Assembly: GCA_936432065.2 (NCBI GenBank)
Contig: OW386292.2
Span: forward strand, 125,857,639-125,921,638
Source of the DNA: Rutpela maculata
Taxonomy: Eukaryota; Arthropoda; Insecta; Coleoptera; Cerambycidae
Direction of reading: 5' to 3'
Length of the DNA stretch: 64,000 nt
Within the stretch, counting starts at the first letter, position 1; the number at the start of each line of letters is the position of its first letter. Under the pieces are notes generated by a model, which saw only the letters and a program-made list of their open reading frames with translations, ran no database searches and was not told where the DNA came from. The translations under genes and the position numbers were made by a program. This document shows positions 33,360 to 46,482 of this stretch, in pieces.

Positions 33360-35400
33360 TGACACCAACCGTAGGGAACCGTTCTCGTGAAACAAATTTT
33401 TTTAAAGGCCATAGAAGTCAATAACATGCAACACTTTGCCTAAGTACAAAAAGAGCTCACTTGCGTAAGGCAGCTAGTATTTTTCGGAGAGAAAACAGAG
33501 GTGTGAATAGAGAGAGTGGACACAGATAAACAAAAGAGGGCGCCACTTGGCCAATAACAATAGTTCAGTGATGAAATTTTGTCAGCCAAGAAACAAAATT
33601 TAACTGGCATGTAAACATGCGATGAAAAGTTCTTAGAATCCAAGCTTATTTCCAGTCTTGCTATAGCAACAAACTACAAATCACAAAACCTTAGTAAGTC
33701 TTAGGCGAGTATAAAGAATTAATGAGAGATAGACATTGACAACATTTATTAAAAGAGAAATAATTTGTCTAATAGCAATAAATAGCTGCTTACTGTTCAA
33801 CGTTCAAATTTAGGTTAGAAGTTCTTGATTATGCTTTCTTATTTTTGAACCAAATTGTGAAATAATGAAACAATATGAAATTAAATGTTCAATATACAAC
33901 ATAAAAAAAAGGTATAATAGTAGCCGTACATTACTCTCACAATAATAATCTTAAAATATTTTACTAGAGTTCGTTTCAAATATGATTTTAAAGTTCACAG
34001 CTTATAACTCAACTTATGCTTCAAAATTTGTGACAGAATTTACTCAATACTAAAGTAATAAAATTTCTAAGCAAACAACATTACAAATTTCAAAAAAATA
34101 ACCCATAATTAAAGGGAAAACCTGATTAGAGCCTAGGCAATTTCTTACGATGCCACCCACGTGACTCGGCGAGACTTCAAAGACATTCTCAGCGTTGCAT
34201 GCGACTTAGCGCGGCACATGTCCATCATTCAAGTAGAATACTGGAATACCTGCATTAAAGGAGGAGGGTCTCTAAGGCCGGGTTTCAGCCTCATTTATTT
34301 ATTGAGGAAAAAACTCGAAAAACATTTTTTTAGTATCTAGCAACAATATTTAATTGATTCCACCCCAAACGAAACTTTCTCCCACCCTCCCTTTTTATCC
34401 CCTATCACCACCTCCCCCCCCCACCACCTCTTCCGAAACAACGAAAATACACGTACAAAATAAAAAATATCCTTAGTCAGCAAGAGTCATGTTAAAATGT
34501 CTCAACGACCTGCAAAAAAATCAACTGAATGCTGATTATTTAATAGTTTAGGGAGGTATAATTAGGGAAGATGAGTGCGGGAAAGTTTCATTTGGGGTGG
34601 AATCGATTCGATATTGATAGTAGATGATAATGAAAAAAATCAGTGTTTTTTATTCAAAAATACATTAGTCCGAAAACCGGCCTTAAAGACCCTCCCTCCT
34701 CCTTTCCATGGGGTCAGCGTGAATATCCAACAAATCAAAAACTGCGACAGGGTGGCCTGCACTTGACCAAATAAATAACCAGACCCAAGACAGCACATTC
34801 CCTTGGAACATAACTTTACTATATAGACAGGCCCATACACTCTGTAATACGTAACTTAAATAAGAATTTTGTAAGACACAACCCAAAATAAAAGCTTACC
34901 TCCATAGAGAGTATTACATAACCAAAAACAACCACGTGGAATCCGGACCTTGAACAAACAACTAAATTCTGCTTCCAAATCAGCAAATCGCCTGCGGTAT
35001 GGATCAGGACAGTGAGGAGTCGACCAGACATCAATTACAGATCCACAAGATGTGTTAAGTTGATACAGAGCCCAAATTCTTCCAGAGAAAAAATGCCGTC
35101 CTCACGGCTTCACGGATCAAGTGAGAAGACCTCTTCGAAGAATTCAACAGTGCTACCAATGTAAGACACTGTACCGAAAAATTCCTCCTTCTTGACCAAT
35201 GAAAACGTGCCTCATTAGATAGATCTTTGCTAATTTAAAAGAACGGAATTCCACAGAGAGACTATACTTAAACCCTACTAAATAAAAAACAAACCTAATT
35301 CAATTATAAACCCTTGAATAACCTTATTAAATTTAGATGAACATTTTGCAGGCAGACAACATGCCATACGCTCAGAACGCAAGTTACCCACTCTGTGATA
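33360..35400. other. No gene recognised
   Basis: Two kilobases of intergenic DNA. A short inverted match (CTAACCTAA near 31054 and TTAGGTTAG near 33811) hints at an older structure around P12. Overlapping minus frames at 34640..35034 have no protein signature. Confidence 0.4.
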
Positions 35401-36267
35401 ATAAATAATACGAAGCGGTACATCGAGGACGTGGCTCCCACAGATCAATAAAAGACGTAGATAAATAACACTGTAGAAATGGTATATACTGTGTTTGAAG
35501 CCAAAGTAAACAAAAAGGTGTTTGAAGAGGCAAGGAGGGGTTATGTTTACATTCGCCCGGTCACAGAGGCGTATCGTTTCAAGATGGTCAATTATAAGAA
35601 AAGTGATTAATACTACTAAGAATTTTGAAATGAGAAATAACATAAAAGTACCACATAATATAAAATTGTAATGAACAAAAAAAAATACTATTAACTTAAT
35701 TATTAAATAGATACATTTATTTTTTAGAACCAATGAAAAATTGTAAAAAAAGTTTTTTTATTTTATATATTTATTGATTTTCTATCATTTTTCCCGTATT
35801 TAATTTGTGGAATATTAATTAGGTAAATAATATATATTGTTAATAATATTTATTACATGTCCTTCATAAAATACCCAATAGCCTGGCCTAAGTCATTCAG
35901 CAATAATATTCATATTATTTATTATGTTCAATATTTGAAATTAAACATTATGACATTATCATACATTGCTAATAAAATAATTCATTTTAAGCCATCAATA
36001 TACGTTGGGAAATTGACGTTTTCCATAATAATAAGAAGAACCTTTATTCAGTTATAATGATAATGCTGAAATTGCTCTTTTCAGCTTATTATATTGTTAA
36101 CAAAATTATACTATATTGTTAACAAAAGCGGAGAGTTTCACCCATTTCAACTTGCTTAATGGAAAACAAAAATATACGTGACTAACGAATTACAGTACTT
36201 CAGGCTTGTCAGATTTTGATAATATCATAATAACATTTGTGAATTGATAATTTTTATAATAATTAAA

Positions 36268-36640
36268 AGTAAATGTTTACATCTACTTACCGTATTTTGC
36301 TATTTTTTTGCGTGACGTGTTCTACGCTGTTGTAGGAAGCATTTGTGACTTACAAAAATTTGTACAAATTGTTTTTTTAATCTTTGTGGGGGATGTGAAA
36401 GTGATTTTTGACCCAGATTTTTTGTAAATTTTATTTTTATCCTTGCCCTTCAGCACACATAAAAACAAAATTTACGAAAGTCTCGATAAAAAACACCTCC
36501 CTCCCCCCAGAAAGATAAAACAAAATTGTACACATTTCCGTAAGACCCAAATACTTCCTAAAACAACGTAGAATACGTCACACAAAAAAAAATGGCAAAA
36601 TACGTACGATAAGTGGATGTCGTAAACATTTACCTAATTA
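36268..36640. repeat. Small foldback inside the Mutator-like element
   Basis: GTAAATGTTTAC at 36270 mirrors GTAAACATTTAC near 36623; TTGCGTGACGTGTTCTACG at 36309 mirrors CGTAGAATACGTCACACAA near 36568. Arms ~180 bases, centre ~36455. Confidence 0.7.
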
Positions 36641-36904
36641 AAATTACACTGTTGTACAAAAAACTTTCGCATAGTTGTTAACTTTGAATACGCCTCGGTC
36701 AACAATTTTCACACTCAGGCAGAAAAACGTTACTTTCCGCTCCTAAAACAAAAATAGCTATTATATAGTTAAAACACCTTCCATAATTATTTTTTGGGAA
36801 TCCTCAACTGTAAACTAGAATTATAATAAAAGGTGACTGAATTTTTTAAAAAATCATAACAAAATGATTTAAACTGTTAAAACAAATTAACTTGAAAATT
36901 CAGA

Positions 36905-37430
36905 TACTACATACATGCGGATTTTATTTTTTAAACACTATGTTATCCAAATGTCGACCATCTTGTCTACAGTACTCCTCCAATCTGGTTCTTAAATTTT
37001 GGGAAACTCGTCTTCACAATTAGAGAATATTATTTAGGTATTATGCAAATCACAACTTACACACTTTTTTATTTCAACAAGAGTATTGGTAATGGTCTCC
37101 CGAATTCTTTAACCGGTTTGTATTGGTCGGGGATTGATGTAAACAATATTTTTTAAGTATCCCCACAAAAAAAATCCGGAAACGTTATTTTCGGCGATCT
37201 TGGGGAGAAGAGATATCACCAAATCTGAAAATAAGCTAGCCACAGCGTAAGAACCGTTCGATTTAAAAAAGTCTCTACCATAAACGCGCATTGTTCTCCC
37301 ACATCAACATGTTTACTAACAATCCACATATTAGCTTGTATTGACACTAGTACACCATCTGGAACTTTTATGGCCGGGAACGTTTGAAAACTGAATTTTA
37401 CTCTGAGTCACCCTGTATATGCATTTTTAA
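36905..37430 (-). pseudogene. Mariner-like transposase C-terminal relic
   Basis: Minus strand: SGFFLWGYLKNIVYINPRPI (about 37170..37110), matching the region of the third catalytic Asp (usually SPDLSPxDFFLWG). Here that stretch has become LPKIAENNVSGFFLWG, so the aspartate is lost. Further down, RLEEYCRQDGRHLDNIV-type residues appear in another frame. Inserted in the 5' part of the Mutator-like element. Confidence 0.55.
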
Positions 37431-38147
37431 CGTATCATAATAAGTAGAAAATCATGACAAAACCAGAAGCAATTAAGCAATAATATATTCGTCAAAAACA
37501 TTAGGAAACTATAACTATCGAGCTAATAATAATATAATAATTAAAAATAATATAAAAATTTTATTTTGATAAAACCTCACAACTAGGTATATTACATAAA
37601 TATTTCTGGTTCAACTAAGATATTAAAATGAAAAAATGAGAAAGATGAAAATACATGTTTTGATTTAAATAATAATTTTATGAATTTAAAATAAACATGG
37701 CCACCTGACCCGCCCTCTACGCCTATGCATAGAGAACAAACGATAGTACAGTTGATATATCAACTGTCATCAAGTACTTTGACCGGGTGATTCAAATTGC
37801 CCAATGATAAGCCGGGGAAATTAAACTAAACAATAAACACAACAAATAAGATTTGGGCTTCTAACATTGCTTGTTGTTTTCAATATCTATGTTTTTTCTT
37901 GATCTGTGGTGGCTCCCGATATTGTCCGTCAAGCGCCCTCTAGAGACAGCTGATTTTTGTGCATTAAAAATATTAAGATCATCGATTTTAGATCTTTAGC
38001 ATAGATTAAAGAATCTTATTGGATCATAGAGACGGATTGTGATTTATAAGAAAGTTCTTAATTATTTTTAAAACCCCGAGTTGTGAATTAATAGGCATAT
38101 ATCCTAATAATAGTGGCTGTTTTGTGGAAAATATTTGAAGGTAGAAC

Positions 38148-40638
38148 ATGGAGATCAGTTGTCGGTATTGTGACAAAAAGTTTACTTTAAACAAAAACTT
38201 ATACAGGCATATACGAAATGTCCATAAACAACAGGCAGAATATTCTCTACAAAATAACGTAAAGAAGAGACTTGTATGCTGTGTTTGTAAAGAACTGCAT
38301 GCAAATTATGAAAATCTAAGAGAACACTTATTCACAAAACATAATGTGGAATTTGAAAGAGAAGTTGTTACATTCAGTAGTAAAGAAGGTATGTAAATAA
38401 TATGTACCTAAATATATACTTACACCAGTTATTTTATTATATTTTAATACTTACCTGTTATTAACTTTTTAGCTTTTCTCCAATGGAAGAGCAGCAGAGA
38501 AGAAGAACTTAAGTGCTCATACATGAAAAGTACAGGAACCAAAGATGGCAGAAGTTACTATATTTGTCACAGATCTTATGTGCCCGAAGACATGATGCAT
38601 ATGGAATTAAGTAGAAAGAAACCATTGAGGCGTGTAAAAAGTCAAGGGCTTGCTAAATTAGATTACACTTGTCCATCGACTCTACAGCTTACTGAATGTG
38701 GTGAAAATTTTAAAGCTGTCCTTTATCTACCTCATATGGGCCATTCCTGCTCCTTACAGCATATTAACCTTAGCAAAAATGAGAGAATGCAAAAAGCTGG
38801 TAGGTTTTTGGAATTTTACATTTTTGTAAGCAGATTTTTAAAAACAACTTTCCAAAAATTTATGTTTTTAGGAAAAATTGCACAAGGCATTTCATTTGAA
38901 AAAATATTAGATGATGTTCGAGATGGTATTAATTCAGAGGAAACATTAAATAGAATTCATCTCTTACATCGACAAGATTTACGTAATGTTACGAAAGAGT
39001 TTTCGCTTCTCTCACATGTCAAACTACATAAAAATGATTCTCAAAGTGTAAATATTTGGGTCGAAATGATGAAGGATTTGGGAGATGAATCTCCAGCCTT
39101 ATACTATAAACCACAAGAAGCTGATGATGAATTAGGACTTTTTGAAAAATGTGATTTCGTCTTAATATTAATGACTAGTTTTCAAGTGTCATTGTTGAAG
39201 GAATTTGGAAGTCAAAAAATATGTGTGGATGCCACTCATGGTACCAATGGTTATGATTTTCTGCTAACAAGTATTGTGGTTGTTGACGAGTTTGGCAGTG
39301 GGGTGCCAGTGGCTTTTCTTTTATCGAATAAAGTGGACACGGTTGTACTCCGCATTTTTTTACGATAGTACGAAATAAGACAGGGATTGTTGAAACCAAA
39401 GTTTTTATGTCAGATGATGCTCCTGAATTTCGTAATGCTTGGACAAATGTCATGGGGCAACCTGAACATCAGTTAATTTGTGCGTGGCATGTGGACAAAA
39501 ACTGGAGGAAAAATTTGAGGAAGGTAAAAGGAGGTGAGGAATTAAAAGCAAAGGTATATAAGCATTTGCGTGCATTGCTAGAATCACCAAATATAGATCA
39601 ATTTCAAGAGCTCTTAGAATTCATCACAAATGAGTTGGTGGCCGGTGAATCGACCAATGAATTTGGGGAGTATTTTTTAAAGTACTATGCTGAAAGACCA
39701 CAGCTGTGGGCATATTGCTATAGGAAAGGTCTCGGCATTAACACTAATATGTACCTGGAAGCGATGCACAAAAATCTCAAATATATCTATCTCCAGGGAA
39801 AAAAAACAAACGTGTTGACAAGTGCATTCATGCTCTCATGAAATTAGTCCGTGACCACATGTTCAAAAGATTGAAAAAAAATATAAAAGGAGGTATTTCA
39901 TACAGATTAAACTTAATTCATCAAAGACACAATAAAATAAATCAGTTTAAATCTGAGGATGTAGATGAAATAGAAAATAATACATGGAAAATAAAATCAT
40001 CATCAGACAAGAAGTATTGTTACTTTGTGCAAAAAGTGTGCAATGAGCAGCATCATGCAAATGCCAAATGTGAACTGTTTTGCAAGGAATGTAACATTTG
40101 TATTCACGACTTCAGTTGTACTTGCCTAGATAACAGTATTAGGTTAAATATATGTAAACATATACATGCAGTTGCACACCTTACATTACGTGATGTTGGG
40201 AAACAGCAAGAAATTGAAAATATGACAGAAACACAACTATTGCTTGAACGAGTAGCAGGACATAATGTTCATCAACAGAAAAATAAAAATAACCACCAAA
40301 GGTTAAAAGTCAAGCTTGACACATTGTATGGTCTGATTTCACAGAATAATGTCAGTAACGAGATCAGCTTAAAAATAGAAAAAGGTCTGGATAACTATAT
40401 TAATTTACTCTTAAATGAACCGAAAGAAAACATCACAAAGGAACCAGCTAATAAAAATATTGAAAAACAGGATAGATTTAAAAGCACTAAGAAGAAGAGA
40501 TGCAAGTCAAACGCAAATAATTCGCTGAGAAAACCTGATGCTAGTGAAAAACAGACGATTGAAATTACGTGCAATAAAAACGTAATTTCTATGTCTGATC
40601 ATAATTATGTACAAATCAGTACAGTTATTTTAATTTAA
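38148..40638 (+). CDS. MULE transposase: C2H2 fingers, FLYWCH-like, DDE, SWIM (two frameshifts)
   Basis: Cuts and re-inserts the Mutator-like element around it. Exons 38148..38388, 38473..38799 and 38872..40638 (introns 84 and 72 nt, GT..AG, phase 1). Counting one missing base at each of two homopolymers (T7 at 39355..39361, A8 at 39799..39806) the frame gives 2337 nt, 778 aa. Domains: C2H2 finger at residues 5-26 (C5, C8, H21, H26) and a second ~44-66; FLYWCH-like zinc domain ~81-165 (CHRSY, LPHMGHSC); MULE DDE core with D309 (CVDATHG), D371/D372 (MSDDAPEF), CAWHVDKNW and E486 (MYLEAMH); SWIM finger C606, C608, C618, H620; basic tail. The 72-nt intron has no stop and could be retained. The frameshifts may be assembly errors or real damage. 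Confidence 0.85.
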
Positions 40639-41267
40639 AGTTGAAATGTTGAAATTGTTTATGCCAATGAACAGCCTATTATACAGTTTATTGTTTGTAA
40701 AACTAATAAAATTAGCAACAACCTTACAACTGATTTTTTTCTCTACTTATCATTATTTGTGCTTGAAAACATACTTAGAACTCATTTCAGACATATCAAA
40801 TCACATGATGCATTTCATTCGCATTAGAAAAGTCAGTTTTTTCCATTTCCACAGAAACCAAATGAATAAAAAAACTACTTATAAAAAATTTGTTGTACCA
40901 GGTGCCAAACGACGTAACTTGGTGATGATAATTTTGTTAGGACTAAGTATTTATGTAGGTACCTAGATAATTTTATGTCCTACAAAAGAGGTACCTACTT
41001 ATTTAGTATTTTACCCTATCTTGCTTATACTTTAGAGATATTTAATAAAAACCGTAAAACTCGCGTTTCTTCTTCATAAAATTGTTAATTTATTTTAGAT
41101 AAAAAAATCCAGTAGATTAATATTCAATGATTAATATTTATGCACCAAACCTAATTTATTTATTGCAAGGAATAAGTATTTATTTTGTTACTTGTCAGTT
41201 CGGCAGAAATGACAGTTTACACGCGTGCGCAAAGAGCGGGAGCCGCGTCCTCGATACACCGCTTCGT

Positions 41268-42250
41268 TAAATAATAGCCTCTTAAGTAGATTGCGTGTAG
41301 AATCTTAAAACAGTTTAGAACTATTTCAAATTTTTTTTAAATATGAACTTTTGATATCAATAAAGAAACAAAACAGAAATTATACAAAAGCAAAAGTATT
41401 TTAATGAACTGAGTAACAGTATTCTTATATTATGGATGAAATATTTAAAATTCTCAGTGGGGAGGGTATTAAAAGAAACTAATTATTTTTTTATTAGGTA
41501 CTTTGTTTATTATAAGAAATAGACATTAATAAAATCCAAGAAGGTTCTATACTGAGAAATTCTGGAAATTATACATATTTTAGCGGACGATAAAGAATAA
41601 AAAGGTTTCGCAGTTGGATTGGGGCTGACATAATAAAAATGCAGATTAATATACTTTACGATTTACAGTTGATTTTTGCAATAATTTCTGGCTTCATTCC
41701 TCTTAGGCAGTAATTAGTTATTATCTATTTTGTAGATTTTAAAATTTCTCGGGACTTTTGTATAAACAATTTTCTTTCATTATCAATTGCTTACGAGTTA
41801 GTGCAACTCGAATACGTAATTATTTTTCAAACTTCGAGCTGCTGTGAATTTAAAATAGTTCTCCGTGGAAGAAAATTCTTTAAACAAATGTTGTCGGGAA
41901 TTTTATAATCTACGATACTAATAATAACTAATTATTACATAGGAGCAACAGGGACAGAGATAATTGCAAGAATCTGCAGCAAAGCACAAATTTTTGCCAT
42001 TCTGACGGCTGCAAATCGGATAATATTGACAATAGAAAAAAATAGTTTAAATAAATGTGGTACTTTTTTTCATTTTCTACAATATTGGTAATACCTAATT
42101 GTAGGATAAAACTAACAGGAATGGAGATAATTGACAGAAACCTATTCTAAACGTCATTTTTCCAACATGGCGGCTGTAGCAGCAACGATATTTTTATGGG
42201 AAAAGTTAATTAATGATTGTGGCAATTCGCAACTCCTCTTACATCATACG
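41268..42250. other. No gene recognised
   Basis: AT-rich sequence after the Mutator-like element; nothing supported. Confidence 0.4.
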
Positions 42251-42251
42251 G

Positions 42252-43920
42252 TGACATGTTCTACCCCAAAGACATCTATGAGTGTTCCCTCAAGTTCAAA
42301 AAGTAGACAGTAAACAGAAACTAAGCTAATTAGTTAGTTCGGCTGTTGTTCCACAGATGACGCGCGCGGTGTCGTGGTCTAGGCACAGAAGCGAAAGCTT
42401 GCCCCGGCACCTTTGATATCGAGTGTCTGATTTATGTGACCTCGAAGTGACAGTAATATGCCTTACTACACTCAGAGAAATGATGTATACAAAAAATATA
42501 TGAATATTTCGGTCCAATACACTGTACACTGGGAAAACTGTCTTGTTTTATATTTAGTAGATATGGTACATGAATAGGAATACGTATATACGGTATTAAT
42601 GAAGTTGGTGGTCCAAGTCATAGTGTATTGCAGAATGTTCAAAAAAAGAAGTACACTTTTATATTTATATCCCGTATTTCAATTATGCTTTTAAGTCAAT
42701 GCATTTTTTTCATACTGCTACCAGAATATGAAAATGCTATCATGGAAAGTAGTACAATGTATAATAGATTTACAATGGAAGAGACATATATTATGTATAT
42801 AACTATAATGGCTATATTGTTGAATAGAATATTACAAATCTAATAGTACAGTGAAAAAAATGTTTACGTAAAATAACAATATACGTGAATAGGGCATGTG
42901 CACAGCTATCCTCAAAAATATATATTTCTTAAGATTTATGAGTATTTCGTAGCTGTTGTTAAAATTTCAGCTTGGTTTCCATACTTTCAACTAAAATTTA
43001 ATTCAGTGTAATGTTTTTGAAGTTCTAAAATACTTTCTCCTAATAAAATAGGACTCGTTTTGTAGGTTGGAAATCTAACCTGTAATTAGCAGTCTATTTT
43101 TATTAACTAACATTATTGAAAAATTATTATTTTTAAATATTTGCTTGGAGCCAGTATTGCTATAAGAAAATATTTCCTTTCATATTACTTTTTTTCAACT
43201 GCTAATTGTTTAGTATATGTAACATTACTTTCTAGTTGTTTCAGTAATATAAATTTGTACATACCTTTCAGGATCTTTGAGAAATAAAAAGAAGCTTATT
43301 TGTTTCATCTTCGAAGGGCATGGATGATGCACAACCCCTATACCATTTAGAACCCATTATAAACAAAAATCAAATAAATAAATAAACTTAGAATAAAAAA
43401 TTGTCGAAAATTGGAAGAAAAAGGCACGAAAATAACCAACCACTGTGTAAGAGTTTCAAAGACTGTCAATCGCACAACGTCAAGAATTATCATATGGCTT
43501 TTGACAAATATATGCCTTATCGTCATGGCGACTATGAACAAATTTGGTCCCGTCAGAAAAGCTTACTTGCGCTTCTGTATAGTTCCTGTCTTCTGTGGTC
43601 TAGGAACGACGAGAAACGTCGAGGAACGTGATGACGTCTGGTATAATAATCCAGAAGCGAACTACCTAGGTATACAAAGGCATGGAGAAATCCAGAGTGG
43701 ACAGTTTTTAGTACAGTTCGAAGGTAAACAGTTCAGTTCAATTAGTGAGGACGAATCAAAGAGTAAACAAAGTGATAAAGTGACTGAATAATTGGAGTAT
43801 AGTACTCAGTGTAATATTAGTCAAGTAATTAATTGTTGTAATTAGTTCGTAAGTTAATAAATTAGTGTTTAGTATTACCCTGGTGTTATAATTTTCGAAT
43901 CCACGATACAGGGTATTTAC
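42252..43920 (+). repeat. LTR-like repeat 1 (interrupted)
   Basis: 42265..42420 matches 47040..47165 (ACATCTATGAG, TTAGTTAGTTCG against TTAGTTATTGACTAGTTCG, CGCGGTG, CTAGGCA). 43690..43890 matches 47220..47390 plus 47910..47970 (CAGTTCAATTAG, AGTACTCAGTGT, TAAGTTAATAAAT, TTACCCTGGTGTT). Ends in ACA. Interrupted by ~1 kb of other DNA. No primer-binding site or gag/pol found, so probably solo and decayed. Confidence 0.45.
42890..43165 (-). repeat. Dispersed ~280-bp repeat (inverted copy at 56385..56670)
   Basis: The reverse complement shares TTAAGAAATATATATTTTTG, AATAGACTGCTAATTA and CCAAGCAAATATTTAAAAAT with 56385..56670. Sits inside LTR-like repeat 1. Confidence 0.7.
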
Positions 43921-45300
43921 AAAAGGGGTGAAAATGTAGAAGAACGCACTACCGGGCGTCAAAATGATGCGACACCAATTTATTTCTAAGGGGGCGCCAG
44001 TCGCGTATTACCCCTTTCTTCTACCTCCCAGGCGGGTTCGAGATAAGATGCACTTCGATAGCCTGATAATGGACCAAGGCTGCACTACCGCAGATCGGTA
44101 ATGACGCTCTCTCTGGACATGAATTCCCTCGTTAGGGGTTTAGGTACCTTTTAATTTTCTGAATTTTTGCATAAAAAAATCCCAACCGAAGAATTTCTCT
44201 GCGGAGGGATTAATTTTGTACGTGGTATCCACGTTTTTATCTGTTAATAACGGACTCTACCCCTTAGGGATTTCTCAAAAAACGCATAAAAAATCCCTAT
44301 CGAACCTCCGTAAGGCAACCAGAAGGTCGAGTGTTAATGTGAGTTAACTCGACACATCCGGTTTTCGATACGAAAGTTCCAGGGATTATAGACAGGCAAT
44401 AGGCCTCAAGATCAATTAAGAAACAATAGTTCAAAGAATCCGTTTATTTAACAGAAACGATTATACAAAATTCTCAAGATAAGAATCGTCCCTTCCCCAA
44501 TTGAGGTAATGGCTTTCAGACCATACAAGCGAGAGCGCTTACGCTAACGATCGATTAGGTAGGAAAGATTCTTGCATACCTTCTCAGAATCAAAATGCGA
44601 GCTTTTTAGAGAAGTCTGAGACTATTTGTAATTCATAATTACGGCTGACTGATTTTAACTTAAAAAAGTTTTGCTAAATGAATTTAGTTCCGTTAGAGAC
44701 TACTTAGCTTTAAAGTTCTTGTATCATGGCGGTTCACGCACTCAAACACATTCGTGAGGACTTATAACTGCATAAGTTTAATGGCGTTCGATCAGTCCAC
44801 GATTTACTTGCTCCTATGCAGTTGTTCAATATTATCGATATGGCAGCAACCCACCTTCGAGCGACTTTTAGGCAAAATTGAATTTTTGGTTTTTTATGCA
44901 CAAGGCGTTTTCCTCTATAACTTTGTCATTTGGAAAGCCCCGCTATTGGCTTTCCTACCATCGCTTTGTCGGGACCACTCAACGCGCTCGACCAAATTGC
45001 GAGCCACTGAGTTAATCCAAACTCTTTCTATGCGAGAAACCGGCCTTGTGCATGTGCATTGATTTTTATCAATTTTTGCTTATCGGCACTACGCCGGCTT
45101 TGTCAAAATCTTCTATTTTGCCTTTCGGATGCAGTGCATCGCTAAAATTTTATGCTCATACTTTAGGGCTTTCAATGACCGTACATCAAAGGTCAATGTC
45201 TTTGGTGAAGGAATAAAAAATAAAAAAATAAAAAATATTTCAAAGTATATTTTCGTGGTACTTTTCAAACTGACTTTGTGGTATTTTTGAAATATATATT
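43921..45300. other. No gene recognised
   Basis: Contains a GC-richer stretch (43985..44130) but no coding motif. The 102-codon frame at 44754..45062 has no family signature. Confidence 0.4.
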
Positions 45301-45311
45301 ATATAAGCCCA

Positions 45312-45625
45312 ATTTTGGCGTACTTTTGAAAAATCAATTTTCAAGCCAAATTTCAACGCAGTTTTGAAAAATTATTCTGCGAGTGAAATTTTGGCGTACT
45401 TTTGATAAATCGATTTTCAAGCCAAATTTCAACGCAGTTTGGAAAAATTAATCTGCGAGTGAAATTTTGGCGTACTTTTGATAAATCGATTCTCAAGCCA
45501 AATTTCGACGCAGTTTTGAAAAATTAGTCTGCAAGTGAAATTTTGGCGTACTTTCGATAAATCGATTCTTGAGTCGAATTTCGACGCTCTATCAAAAATA
45601 TTATTTTTCAGAGTCCAATTTGTGG
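45312..45625. repeat. 76-bp tandem repeat, about four units
   Basis: Units at 45312, 45388, 45464 and 45540, each starting ATTTTGGCGTACTTT and containing AAATCGATT, CAAGCCAAATTT and CTGCGAGTGAA. The first three are full length at exactly 76 bp; the fourth diverges halfway. Confidence 0.9.
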
Positions 45626-45987
45626 TACCTTTGAAAAAGTATATTATTCATAAATCTTTGTCATTATATACTTTCGCTCTCATATCCTGAACCAAAAACA
45701 TATTTTCCTAAGTGAAAATTCGGTGTTTCTTCGAATTTTCACCTGGTCATTTCTAACGCCTTATAGAATCCAAAACGGTTCTTATGGACTGATCTGTGCC
45801 TCTGCAGACTCTTAAAAAATGTCCTTAAAAGAAATTTTTGCCTAAGTCGAATTTTGATTCTGTCTTCAACTCAGGACGATTTTGGAGAGTTCTACAACAA
45901 AAACAATACGTATAATAAAATTCTTGCAGGGGTACATCCTGTTTCTTTTTGCTCTACAGGCGTATTACTTGGCAAATCTACATAATC

Positions 45988-46160
45988 TTAAGGCGCGTTT
46001 GCACGCATCCAGTAATTTAGTTGGGTCGTTTAGTAATTTAGTACTCGACTAATACGGACAGCGTGTTTTAGTCGAGTATTTTAGTGGAAAGCAATTACTA
46101 AATTACTCGACCGTCTTTCTACTCGACTAAATTACTGGATGCGTGCAAACACGCCTTTAA
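45988..46160. mobile_element. Short MITE (~170 bp)
   Basis: TTAAGGCGCGTTTGCACGCA at the left and its near mirror at the right; inverted match over ~60 bases (CATCCAGTAATTTAGT). The target site (TTAA or TTA) is ambiguous. Non-coding. Confidence 0.8.
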
Positions 46161-46482
46161 ATAGACGAAAACCTGTAGGTACTTAGAATGTAGTACTCTA
46201 CCTGCAATAGTACAATATAGTGACGCCGTTATACATTACTTGTAAAGTAACTTAATTAAAATACTTTGCGGTAAAACCAGAATTATTAAACTTACCTTTA
46301 AATACTGCAATCAGATTCCAACTTCCAGTTCTTTACTTACTCGTTAACTGTTAAAGATGTTTAGTTATTTATTAAAAAATATTTTACCCTATCATCCCAA
46401 AAAGGAACCCCTTGCATGGGGATGTATGTGTTCTTTGATTGCTAATGAATGTCTACCCTGCCTATCTACTATTAGTGGAAAG

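Larger units (their letters stand above)
35410..41267 (+). mobile_element. Mutator-like element with TIRs and target duplication (5.86 kb)
   Basis: Left terminus 35410..35439 (ACGAAGCGGTACATCGAGGA...) and right terminus 41238..41267 are inverted repeats matching at 27 of 30 positions. Immediately outside both is TAAATAAT (35402..35409 and 41268..41275), or 9 bp if the next A is counted, the size typical of Mutator elements. Inside lie a single transposase gene (38148..40638), a mariner relic (36905..37430) and a small foldback (36268..36640). The termini plus target duplication delimit the element exactly. Confidence 0.88.

Noticed and set aside
35278..35733. 151-codon minus frame, hydrophobic
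   Set aside because: AT-rich composition, spans the left TIR of the Mutator-like element and its flank, no domain; a chance frame.
44754..45062. 102-codon plus frame
   Set aside because: No family signature, no splice partner, no codon pattern distinct from surroundings.
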